In this document: piece after piece, positions 14,033 to 24,179 of the stretch | Layout: each line of letters opens with the position of its first letter | How positions within the stretch are numbered: the first letter of the stretch is position 1 | NCBI GenBank assembly: GCA_004154925.1 | Contig: QJNS01000187.1 | Span: 94,484 to 158,483, forward strand | Source: Monosporascus cannonballus | Taxonomy: Eukaryota; Ascomycota; Sordariomycetes; Xylariales | Length of the DNA stretch: 64,000 bases | Direction: 5' to 3' | Notes under the pieces: model-generated | What the model saw: the letters and a program-made list of their open reading frames with translations, nothing else | Databases searched by the model: none | Told to the model about the DNA's origin: nothing | Translations under genes and position numbers: made by a program

Positions 14033-14401
14033 TAGAGCACCTCCTGCTAGCTGACACACTTCCCTCTCAGAGAAGCAGGGCAAGTTTCAGACTGGTTCTT
14101 AACATACCCGTATTGTTCTTCTCACTCTGACCCCAAAACATTTGATATTCATACTCCTGGACCAAATAATATGTATTTTCTTTTTTTTCCGTTTACAACG
14201 TCCTAAAATCTAAACACGGAAATCAGGTTTATAGAAACAGGATGTTCGATACTGTAATGTTCGTCTTTTCTCTTATAAGCTTATTACATTAAAACAAGAA
14301 AATACAACCTTTGCACCGCAGAATTAATTGCAGCTTAACGGTGGACCTTCAATTAAGTTATAATTAATAATGCGTAAGCTCACTAAATCTACGGGAGAGT
14401 T
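14033..14401. other. Border region between copy A and the hydrolase pseudogene, no gene seen
   Basis: GC is intermediate. I see no coding frame, RNA gene or repeat with a partner elsewhere. It should hold the 3' flank of the hydrolase pseudogene. Confidence 0.5.
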
Positions 14402-15768
14402 CTCGAAAGCCCTCAGCACAGCAGCGCTAACCACAGGATACTACATGATGCGATCATGCAGGTCGTACTTGGCGATCTCTTCCCGGATCGGCCCTCGGCC
14501 TCCACTGTGCTCTACCACCCAACCGCCAGCGCCACGCTTGACCTCGAAGCAGCTTTCTTCTTCTCCAGCTCACCGAAGATAATTCCACCGGGTGTCGAAG
14601 CATTGACCGCGTGCCAGAGGACCTGCTCGCTGTGCGTCCACGGGATATCGTAGTCGTCCTCCGCGTGCATGATGTTAACGTGGTATTTCGGCCCCTCGCC
14701 GGGAAGCCGCTCGCACCGGCGGACGAAATCAGCCAGTTTGTCTTTTGTCACAGTTAGGCTGATCGCGAGAAAAGGTTGCATAGAGTGTGGGAAATGATAA
14801 TTGTCTGACTAGAATTGAGCTCCAAGGAGCGGTAGCTAGGAAGCTCTCTATATACTGTGGGAGCGCCGGAATAAGGTTCTTCCGGGTGCTGTGGAGCTTG
14901 ATGACTAACACAGATACCCCTATTCCACGACATCTTTGCTGGGCCACTTGTTGAGAATGAAGCTGTTCAAGTAGGCTAGCAGCCGCGGAAAGCGGGCGAT
15001 TGGGTCAAGGATCGGAATGACACCGGCCACTCGGTACGTAGCGGTCAGGAGCTCGACGTCAGCAAAGGGAGCGACGAGCACCATGCCAGAGAACAATACT
15101 GGTTCGGGCCTGGTGGCCATGTGGTGGGCTAGCGCGATGCTGACTGCCGTACCGATCGATTGAGAAAACAGCACAATGTGCGACGGCGGGATGCCAGCTT
15201 CTTTCATGGCCCACTCGGCGAGCGTGATGGCGTCGGTCAGCAGGCCCTCTTCTGAAGGCGAGCCGCCGCTGGACCCGAAACCTCGGTAGTCGATAGCCAC
15301 AGTATGAATCCTTTTTGGGTCGCCAGCCGACATTGCGCGATAACTTGGCGGTCGATATCCGGAGCCGAGCGCGCCAGCTGCGCCATGGAGGTAGAGAACC
15401 AGCAATGAGTCTGGGTCATCTCGAAGGAGCTTGAAGCTCAGTGTTTTCCTGATATCCTCCGCCACCCCGACAGGCTCGGCGAGTAGCTCCTCCTCATGCT
15501 CCTGTTAAAGAACTAACGACAGAATGTGCCATGCATGCAGAGTCTCCCCGTCAGATGTTCGGAGCGTAAAGGGCGTCACCTGGTTATGCAGGAAGCCCCA
15601 TTGCTCAGGAACTGTAACGTCTCGAAACCATGTCAACGTCACGCTGTGCAAGTAGATCACTTGGTTTTGGAAGAAGGGTATCGTCAGCACTCCCAGAAAG
15701 AGGGCGTAGAAGCCTGTCGATGCGATGATGGCGTATGCCACCGACTGCAGTAGCCCGGTGCCACTCAT
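14402..15768 (-). pseudogene. Alpha/beta-hydrolase (ABHD12-like) pseudogene
   Basis: It encodes an alpha/beta-hydrolase-fold protein with an N-terminal membrane anchor (about residues 5-30: IIASTGFYALFLGVLTI). The oxyanion segment is YLHGAAGALGSGYR, the strand YRGFGSSGG follows, and the nucleophile elbow is FSQSIG, with Ser where Gly is usual. The acid segment is HAEDDYDIPW and the last His is in YDLHDRIM. It is broken. TAA at 15505-15507 interrupts one continuous frame (HILSLVL, stop, QEHEEELLAEP), as CAA-to-TAA would do. A one-base shift near 14543 moves the C-terminus (GGWVVEHSGG...IREEIAKYDL) to another frame. TAG at 14441-14443 precedes YPVVSAAVLRAFEN, which still reads like the family's C-terminus. 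An intron probably lies at about 14780-14930 with a branch site CTAAC, but I see no clean GT donor. Transferase or lipase substrate cannot be told. Confidence 0.8.
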
Positions 15769-16206
15769 CTTGAAGATTGCAAGATAGTAGGAGCAATTGT
15801 TAGAAGTGTCATCGGGTTAACAATTATGTTACAGCGGAGATGGCTGTAATAGTGCGCATGGCTGAAATGTGAAGAGAACGCGCGATACAGTAATCACCGA
15901 CCAACGCATGACGGCCCATCATGTCCAATCATAGTCGCGCAAAATCACCAACACCCAACAATGTTTCAAAACCTGCGAGATTTGGCCCAAGCAGGTCTCG
16001 CTCTCCAGGTGACACTCCTGAGAGTTGCATTCAGCTTCTCGTTAGAGCATGCGCGTCACACGGGTTGTCGGATCCCTAATAGTAGTGGCCACAGCCCACA
16101 ATGCCCCTCAAGACCGACGTATTAAGCCTGAAGTTCCGCTTGTCACATTTGGATGTGACAATATGCCTTGCCATCTACTTTCAATTCGCATCTAGGCGTC
16201 GCTATC
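15769..16206. other. Divergent intergenic region, probable shared promoter
   Basis: It separates the minus-strand hydrolase pseudogene from the plus-strand membrane-protein pseudogene, so both former promoters should lie here. I found no clear TATA or repeat element. Confidence 0.45.
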
Positions 16207-17616
16207 ATGGCACCTACAAGACAAATCATTCCCGTATTTCTCTTGTCGTCGTGGGTAGCCTCGTGCTCACTGCTCCACACAATACCAGATCAACCAGCTG
16301 AATCAGAGGGCGTCGTAACAGTGGATACCCTCATAGCGTCCCCAGAAGGCCGAATAACAGGATGGGTGAATCAGCCAACCCATCGTGGAACTTGGGACAT
16401 CATCTGGACATGTTTGGTGACGACGTTTATCTGCACCTATACTCTTCTCTGTCTCAATGTCCCTGCCCCCAAGGACACAGTATATATCGTTTTCCGCCGA
16501 CGGGTTATGTGGATGCTCCTCGCAATCCTCGGTCCCGAGATCGTCTTGACATACGCAGCAGGGCAATGGAGCAGAGCAAGACATTCGGTAGAAGCATTCC
16601 ATGGCTCTGGATATACACAATGGACGATGAGAATGGCTTTCTTCGCAGACATGGGCGGATATGTCATGGAGGCCAAGGATAGCGACTCGTTCCCACTCAA
16701 TGCCAAACAGCTCCACTGGCTGGTAGCTAATAACCACATCGACTTTCACGATATCAGAACCGATGACATATAGGACAAGTCGAAGCAAGACCGACTGACC
16801 AAAGCCATCACGTCACTTCAGATCGGCTATCTGGTTTTACAATGTATCGGCCGTGCGGCGCAACATCTTGCCATTACCGCCTTAGAGCTTAACACGTTGG
16901 CGATTGTTGTCTGTTCTCTGATGACGGCTTTCGCCTGGCTCCATAAGCCCTCTGATGTTCGCACGCCTACTCGAATCGTTTCACGATCGAGCATGATAGA
17001 CATAACGGGGAACAAGGCTTGGCGAACAACACCATTAGATTTTGTTGATGAGAACTGTCCTGGTTGGGCAATGAATGTGCAGCCATTCATGAAGATGCCT
17101 GTTATCCCGAGAGAACGACCCATCCAGCGCATTTCTGATGACAGGATCCCAATGAATCCGTACGGTATCCAGGAATATTGTGTCTGCTTCGCTACATTGC
17201 TGTTCACAGGCTTGCACGTACTCGGCTGGAACTTCTCCTTCCCGTCACCAGTCGAAAAGGTCTTATGGCGAACATCAAGTTTGATGCTATTCGTCGTCAC
17301 CGCGTTGTTCTGGATCTTCGAGACAATGGCCTCGTGGAAGCGACTTGGTCGATGGACTTGGTTGCACTTATGGGTGACAGATCGCAAGAAGCTGCCGGAT
17401 TTCGAAAGGGTGAGGGCAGAGAAACTGGGTCAGGAAGAGACGCGTGAGATGACTACTCTTCCACTGCCATGAGAGTTTTGGACCATCATGCCCATTGCCG
17501 TACTGTATGGGTTTGCGAGATTGTATCTGATTGTTGAGGCGTTTTTGGAGTTGAGGAACGTCGATGGGTCTGCTTTTGTGAACGTCGAGTGGTCAGACTT
17601 TTTGCCTCATATATAA
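16207..17616 (+). pseudogene. Fungal multi-pass integral membrane protein pseudogene (two nonsense codons)
   Basis: This belongs to a fungal integral membrane protein family of unknown function that I recognise by the blocks RGTWDIIWTCLVTTFICTYT, GPEIVLTYAAGQW, MAFFADMGGYVM, NAKQLHWLV and CIGRAAQHLAITALELNTLA. A signal-like start (MAPTRQIIPVFLLSSWVASC) precedes about six hydrophobic segments. An upstream in-frame ATG exists at 16168. The reading frame is constant from 16207 to a TAA at 17614-17616 (about 470 codons) but is broken twice: TAG at 16771-16773 between RTDDI and DKSKQDR, where relatives have Trp, and TGA at 17470-17472 between LPLP and EFWTIMP. Both fit single G-to-A or C-to-T transitions. 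No intron is needed to explain the frame. Neither stop looks functional as a terminus, because the family pattern continues through VNVEWSDFLPHI. Confidence 0.85.
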
Positions 17617-18384
17617 TGTCCAATCCATCATTAGATCGTCCTGGAAGCAGTGGGATACCACTAGAACCAATATGTCCGAAACTCCCATGTCGGTTTGTAT
17701 GACGTTGCCAGATCGCATCCGATCGTCGATGGAGTTGGACTTCTTGCCCCATATACCACAAAAACCAATCGTGGGGTCTTAACGATAGCGGACAAAATCT
17801 CCAGAGCAAAATACCGGCTGATGGACACTGCGCCGTAGCATTGCTGGTCTCACAGACCAACGCCCCGTCTCCTAAAGCCGGTTTGTTGGAGTCCTTTCTA
17901 CGCGTCCTCATCGTCCGAAAAATGGGATTAACAAACGTGTATGTACGAACCAACAGGCGCCCCTATTCTACCGGGCTGCGGAACGCTTCGTCCAATTAGG
18001 GACAATGTTAATCGTCATAATTTGTCCAGAGTGGATGGAGCGATGTCTCCGGGCATGGTCGGAGTTTAAGTGGCGCGCCTATGCTTTACGGTGTTTTGCA
18101 GGTTAATTTTATTGGACGGTTCCCCTTTCAACACTACAACCAGTTCAGATAGATCAACTCAGTTAATGGAAAGCGTTGATTTGAGGTGCCTGGCACGAAC
18201 TATTGCTTACAGGGTAGGCGTGGAAAGAGTGGCTGCAGTCGAACAACTTCTTAGGCGGCCCTTAACAGAGTGCTGGCTCAAGGCTGAGGCAGGAGGCGCG
18301 CCACTGGGCTGAGCTTCTCCTTCTGTGGTCAAGTTCCGGGGTCAAAAGCTCGGGCCACATCGACGAAACAAATTCACGCCGATC
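17617..18384. other. Intergenic stretch, no convincing gene
   Basis: Short open frames on both strands lack recognisable motifs. A segment at 17726-17758 weakly resembles the 3' end of the preceding membrane-protein gene (17584-17616). Confidence 0.45.
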
Positions 18385-19698
18385 CTATCCCTCTTTCTCC
18401 TCAACTGGCGGTGGTAGCTCCTCGTTCTCCTCATAAGGAGGCAATTCCCCTAGCTGCCCCGACAATAGCGTCAAATCCGCCTCACTTGAAACTTCAGTTA
18501 TCACCCCCGCCGCCATTAACGTCAGTGTCCATTTCAGCTTATGAGCATGCTTGATATTGTAAGTCGTGAAGCTCGGATACAGCCGCTCGGTTTGGCGCTT
18601 TGAAAACGCTCGAATGCCCCGAGGTATGAGAGAGGTTAGGTTCAGTTGCAAAAGATCCCCGACATCGAGGGGCTCGGCTTTATCGCCCGAAGGGAGGACG
18701 ATGGGTTCGCGGTGTTGGTCGATAGCAGATTTCAGATCGGCTCCAACTTTTCGAGTCTGGTCTGCCGTATGGGGACTAAGAGTCCCGCGGCATATCAATT
18801 TTGTCGACGCCTTGATCTCAAAGGTCATCGAGGTCAAAGTGACAGTGTGGGGGGAATCCCGAATAGCCTCTGACGTCTGATCGTAATCGGGCAGGACGAG
18901 CAGGCGGAAGGGGATGTTGATGGAGTTTTCAACCTGAAGAACTACGGGGTGCTCCACCTGGAGAGAGAAGGTGAACTGGGGGACCTTGGATGAGCCAAAG
19001 AATTCGCGCGTCTTCTGTCCGAGCGATAGTCCCCCAGCTTCCTCGCCGTGCATAAAGCGGTAGGTACTGATTCGGCACAAAAATGAGTGCTTAGTGGGCT
19101 GAAATTCAGTCAGGAAATCGGGCGTCGATAAGGGGAGGATACTGAGGGGCACAATGGCCCTTTGAACTCGTTCGTCACCTCCAGCGGCCGAGATGTGAAG
19201 CTTCGCTTCAAGAAAGTATTCGACGAAGCAGTGGTATGTCGTATTTATGAAGAAGCCTGACATGTAGAAGACAGGCGGCAGGGAGTGGGTTTGAATATCA
19301 TGGCGGCCCAAAGGGAGATAGCTGAACTTTTGATTATTGCCCGCAACGACGGCAGATGGATCGGGCCCCGATGGAATCGTTAGAGTAAAACCCCAATCCC
19401 GGCTTCCACCGTCTGCCTCGATATGGATGGGACCGTCAAAGAGATCCTGCTTATTACCCTCAGAGTTGAATAGATTGAAGCGCCCTCGGTATGTGCTTGT
19501 CCCTGCCTGACCTCTGCTTACAGTCATCCTCGACTTGGTCCGGCCGCATAGCTGGATAGAAAGCCGGGCATGGGATGCGACAAGAGGTGCGGTGCGGGAA
19601 ACGCGGCCAGATATGGTGTCGTCAGCGCGGTAAGAATACCGAGCTCCGTCGAGCAAGATCTCCAGGTTCGGAGACGCTTGAGCAGGGGTCCGAGGCAT
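18385..19698 (-). CDS. Alpha-arrestin-like (ART family) protein
   Basis: A single-exon gene of 437 aa, apparently intact. The N-terminal half (about residues 8-190) reads as an arrestin N-domain: LEILLDGARYSYRADDTISG, then ARLSIQLCGRTKSRM, and the strand pattern HIEADGGSRDWGFTLTIP. The rest is a C-terminal arrestin-like beta domain (for example PQFTFSLQVEHPVVLQVENS). The tail carries LPPYEE, an LPxY motif of the type that binds WW domains of Rsp5/NEDD4 ubiquitin ligases, followed by ELPPP. In fungi such proteins link a ubiquitin ligase to plasma-membrane transporters for endocytosis; that role is inferred from family. No frameshift or internal stop is seen, unlike its two neighbours in this island. 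The start ATG at 19696-19698 fits the domain start. Confidence 0.85.
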   Translation of the reverse strand: MPRTPAQASPNLEILLDGARYSYRADDTISGRVSRTAPLVASHARLSIQLCGRTKSRMTVSRGQAGTSTYRGRFNLFNSEGNKQDLFDGPIHIEADGGSRDWGFTLTIPSGPDPSAVVAGNNQKFSYLPLGRHDIQTHSLPPVFYMSGFFINTTYHCFVEYFLEAKLHISAAGGDERVQRAIVPLSILPLSTPDFLTEFQPTKHSFLCRISTYRFMHGEEAGGLSLGQKTREFFGSSKVPQFTFSLQVEHPVVLQVENSINIPFRLLVLPDYDQTSEAIRDSPHTVTLTSMTFEIKASTKLICRGTLSPHTADQTRKVGADLKSAIDQHREPIVLPSGDKAEPLDVGDLLQLNLTSLIPRGIRAFSKRQTERLYPSFTTYNIKHAHKLKWTLTLMAAGVITEVSSEADLTLLSGQLGELPPYEENEELPPPVEEKEG

Positions 19699-20450
19699 TA
19701 TTCAATCGCAAGCACCTTGGGCAAATGCCAAAGGTGTAGCTCTTGTACTATGGCGTTATGAGTAAGTTTAATCACACTGTTAGGTATATGGGCTAGGAGA
19801 TCCACTCCCGACTAACCTCCCTTGGATTAGTGAAAGTAATTCTTCGCAACTATCTGCTGTTGACCAATGTAAAAGGCTATACCTGATATGGACAGCGTGG
19901 TTACTCGCGTAGCCCAGTGCTACAGCACAGCGTGCTAAAACTTTTGCCTGATACCATACAAAGAATAGAACTGAAGATACGGGGCGGCATAAAAAGGAGA
20001 GAACGACCTCGTTCCTATTATCTAGAAACGGTGCTGGCTGAATGGAAAGGGAGCACGCCTTATTTAGTCAATAACGTGGCGAGGCTCAAACTATAAGCAG
20101 GGTTTGTTGAGGCATGCTGTGACGCAGTGTCGCCCGATTATATACGTATCCGAGTTACTTTTTTAGTACATAGATATACAGGAAATACGCGGAATACGAG
20201 CACTCATTTACCTACCGTAAGACGGAGGGATTCGGCCTACCGAGCCATATCCCCTCTTCGCTGCCCAAGGGTCGTGTAGCTCCGCTAGAGACAAGCTAAG
20301 CGAAATGCGGGGATAGTTGTACGACCACCTCTGAACTTGGCTCGTCATATCAATCGATCGAAGAGCCGTTGGACCTTAGGATCCAGATGGCCTAGCTAGG
20401 GAGGGGCACCTCTAGCCTGCTTCAAGTCTACATTACCAGGCGGTGCTCAA
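19699..20450. other. Upstream region of the arrestin gene, no gene seen
   Basis: GC-balanced DNA with no coding frame I can support. It should hold the arrestin promoter. The right edge at about 20450 is an abrupt drop to AT-rich sequence without an LTR at the border. Confidence 0.45.
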
Positions 20451-21377
20451 AATTATTTTGCGCATGTACGCAATCTACAAATATTTATTAAAACTTGAAA
20501 TTTATTTAAAAAAATAAAGAAAATTTTATAATAATGAAAGATTACATTCTTTAAACCTTTCTTTCAAGTTTTTTTAATGCCAGTTTTTCAGTATTCCAAT
20601 ATTATAAAATAGGACTATTTGTGTTAGTTATTAAGCTCTATAGCACTTTAGAAAAATCTTGTTTCGACGCGCTTACAGTATATAAAGAGATTCTTCATAA
20701 CAGTTTTCTAAAGCTTAATTTTAATCAGATAATTATTATAATTTATATTTTATATTACTCTTTTTTTTTACAATGAGCTTAATTGTTATAAATATCAGCT
20801 TAATACTTTAATTATGTAAACTAATGACCATTAAGTTAATTGCAAATTTTTGAAAATAATTTAAAATATTTTAGTACTTTCTAATATATCGGATAATTTT
20901 ATTGTTTAGCTTATAATTCTTAAAAATTGTTTGAATTATCTTTATTAATTGTTTTATTTCGTAACTTCTTTTAATAATATTTAATCCACTCCGATATATT
21001 TCACGCAAATTATTTTATAGGCTTTCGAAAACCTTTTTTATTCGAAAACTATTTTACGTAAATTAATATTTAGGCGAAAAAACAATCTATTAAAGCACTG
21101 ATTAATTAGTAAAATTTCTATATAAATCTCGTTTAAGGCTACTTTTTTTTCAAAGAACTTTAACAAATTAATCGTTATCGATTTTAAAAATGAATATAAT
21201 AAGAATTTTAAGTATTTTACTAAAAATAACTCGGAAAAGTTATAGAAAGTTTTAAAATTAATAATAAAGATATTAATATTACGTTCTAATAAGCTACAGC
21301 CTCTAGAAATGGTCATAATAGAAACAGCCAAAAAAACTAAATATGTTAAATTACGTAACGGATCACCAATTCACTAG
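20451..21377. other. Unassigned AT-rich block
   Basis: Strongly AT-rich sequence that does not match the Gypsy, Copia or Tc1-like elements elsewhere in the window. A minus-strand open frame of 97 codons at 21038-21331 is low in complexity and without recognisable motifs. It is probably an older mutated repeat with no second copy here. Confidence 0.5.
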
Positions 21378-21762
21378 TGTGACGGCTAGGCGGTTTAACC
21401 AATTATTAAATCTTAGTCGTACGGGTTTATATTAGCAGGAGTATTATAGAATTTTAAGCAATAAATACAATAACGTACTACTTTTTTTTATACGAAAAGT
21501 GCCGAAGTTATATCGCAAACGATTAATATTAGTAAATATTACAAGCTGATATTATTTAATTATGGAATTAACGAACGTATTATATTTAATTTCTTTTATT
21601 TTGTCGAATTTAGCTTTACGAGTTTTACGATAGATCCTGTCGAACTTGGCTTTACGGGCTTTACGGTAGATCCCGTTGAGCTATTACGTAATTCGACCTA
21701 TATAGTTTACATATTTTCCTGTCGCGACCGTTTCCGAGGCCGGAATTCATTAGGTTATAATA
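21378..21762 (-). repeat. LTR, left end of copy C (3' LTR)
   Basis: It starts TGTGACGGCTAGGCGG, 385 bp. The core has two tandem units built on GTCGAACTTGGCTTTACGGG and ACGGTAGATCC, the same type as in the solo LTR at 30703-31038. It ends GGTTATAATA. Confidence 0.8.
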
Positions 21763-21891
21763 TGATTTTTTTTCCCCGATAATTTTCGTCCCGAATAATT
21801 TTTTTTCTTTTTATAGGTCCTTTTTCGCTATTATATCGGATCGTATTAAAAAGCCGGTTAACAGAAAAACGAAAAAACGAAATAATTTGCT

Positions 21892-22272
21892 TGTTATAAC
21901 CCAAGCCAGCTGGGCCTGCGAAAACGGTCTAGCCAAGATCACAAAGCTACGCTAATTCAGGGTTACGTAATTAGTGCTTAGCGGGTCTCAACTAAGCACG
22001 ACTAAGCATAACTGAGCAGCACTGAACAATTGCTTAGCAAGGCTTTACTAAGCAAAGGTAAGCAGTAATAAAGGAATCAGGATATATACGTTTATTATTT
22101 CTATAGTTTAAATAGCTTTAGTTTGCAATATAATATCGTTACTTAAAGTATTCTTGGTATTACGAAACGTAATACGTTATTATATTTATTACTTAGATTT
22201 TTACGATATTTCTGTTAATGTAAACCCGTTAACTTAAGGTTTAATAATTGGTTAAACCTTATAGCCCTTATA
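21892..22272 (+). repeat. 5' LTR of copy E
   Basis: It starts TGTTATAACCCAAGCCAGC and ends TTATAGCCCTTATA, 381 bp. The core is rich in short CTAAGC/GCTTAG units in both orientations, for example GCTTAGCGGG and ACTAAGCACGACTAAGC. Confidence 0.88.
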
Positions 22273-22539
22273 CGTTATAAATTTTTGTTTAGTAATACCG
22301 TTAAATTTTAAGTAATACTTAATATTATCAAAATATCGACTAGCATTTAGAAAACCCTTATTTAGCAGCTTTAGGCTCGAATTCGAGAATTGGAAAAAAA
22401 AGTTCGATAACTTAAAGCTACGCCATTTACCCAAACTTTTTTCGCTCGCATAAAGCCTAAAAAATCGGAACCTTATAATAAAAAAGGAAACCTTTAAACT
22501 TTTTTAATTTGGGTACGAATTTACTTTCGTTTCCTGGAT

Positions 22540-23290
22540 TTTAATAATTTAACGGATATAATTCTAATAATGGGAATATGCCTAACGAGAAATACGGCTA
22601 ATTGGTTTAAACCTATTATAAGAAATTTCCTAAAAGTAAAAAAACCGGATAAAAAGGATTTTATTAACGAAATCTCTTTATTTTATATCAATTTCGAAAA
22701 TAAAATGCGCAATAATTTCGGCAATCTGGATAAAAAACGATTTATGGCCTAATAACTTTTACAACTTAAACAAAAAGGATTTACATCCAAGTACGCCGTA
22801 ACCTTCAAAAGTTTTACGGCTAAGGCCGGATAGGAAAATAACGAAGCCGATATCTTTATCGACATATTTTATAAAAATCTAAAAAACGATATAAAAAATA
22901 AAATTATTCGGATTAAACAATTAATTACTTTAAATCGGTATATTATAAAAGTAATTAATATTAAATAATTAACAGTTTGAAAAACGACAAAAGAAAAAAG
23001 GATAATATGCTTTACGTTTGAGATATAACAAGTCCAACTAGGGGAAAAAACGAGATGTATCCCTTATTTCTTACGGAACGGCATTAGGACTTATGGAATT
23101 CGGCGCTACCCATAGATAAAACTGGAACCAGATTAAGTGCTTTAATTATGGCAAAATAAGACATAAGGCTTATAAATGTAAAAAGCCCAAAAAACCATAA
23201 TAGGATAATTAAACCTTTATACCGGAAGGATAATCCAGAAATAACCAAGAAAACGATAATAAGGTTATTAACATGATTTAAGCCAAGTCC
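22540..23290 (+). pseudogene. Gag relic of copy E
   Basis: An open piece at 22570-22752 has the retrotransposon gag pattern (TANWFKPIIRNFL ... FENKMRNNFGNLDKKR). Further along, at about 23124-23175, a zinc knuckle reads CFNYGKIRHKAYKC. The second Cys of the expected CCHC is Tyr, which a single G-to-A change explains. Stops interrupt the rest. Confidence 0.8.
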
Positions 23291-24179
23291 ATATCAGGCC
23301 TATAACGAAAAGTCCAACAAGGACTATTACGATAAAAAATTCGACGAAGAATACGAAAAACCAAAAAGCTAGCTTAATAAGTATCGCGAATATAATAAGA
23401 AGCATTATAAGGATAATTACGCAAATACCAGAACTAAACAGAAAAAATCTGTTCCGGAACCCTTAATCGATACGGCAGAATGTATGCCATATATTGTCGA
23501 GGACGAAAATATCCCGATTACGAAAAATGAAAACAATATATTTATAAAAGAATTACTCGTATATATTATAGAAGATTCGATTTTCCAAACCGTACTGGAA
23601 ATAACAAAAACGATAAATAATAATATCGATATTTTCGAATTATAGCCCCAGAAAATATTTAATAACTGGCCGAAACAAAGAGCTGGCCGGAAGGAAAATA
23701 ATACCTGCAGAAAAACCCTTTTTATTACTATAAATAATATAATTACTAAACGGAAAAAGAATTAATCCAGCGTACGGTAAAAAAACATTATTAAAAAATT
23801 ATTACGGATCTTTATTTTCAATTGGTATTTAATACGGATCTCCGAAAAAAAATTATCAAGGAAGAAATACGTTAATTTACGGGAAGTTTCTGGAACGATA
23901 ACTAGGACGACATATAATAAGATATAATCGCAAATATAAAAAAACTATTTATTCGATAAAAAAAGAAATTATAAAAAACCAGAAGTAATTAATACGATTT
24001 AAAGGGATAATACGCCGATAACAATAATAAATATAATAATTTAACGCGTTAAACGAAAAGATACAAGCAAAATTCGATAAATTCAAATAGGAGTTAAAAA
24101 AAGGTTACTTACAAAAAAGCCGCAGGATAACGAAACCCAAAAAAATTAAAAAGAATTCCCGAAAAAGGCTGTAAACACG

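Noticed and set aside
16303..16788. 161-codon minus-strand open frame over the membrane-protein pseudogene
   Set aside because: It is antisense to a clear coding frame with family motifs and has none of its own.
17486..18312. Open frames 17486-17953 (minus) and 18070-18312 (plus)
   Set aside because: No recognisable motifs or splice structure; the first overlaps the 3' end of the membrane-protein pseudogene.
8516..22279. A consistent 7-bp difference between 5' and 3' LTRs of the Gypsy copies
   Set aside because: It arises because the internal sequence starts with a near-repeat of the LTR end (CGTCACA). With the edge set 7 bp further out, the LTR pairs of B and E are equal in length (376/376 and 381/381).
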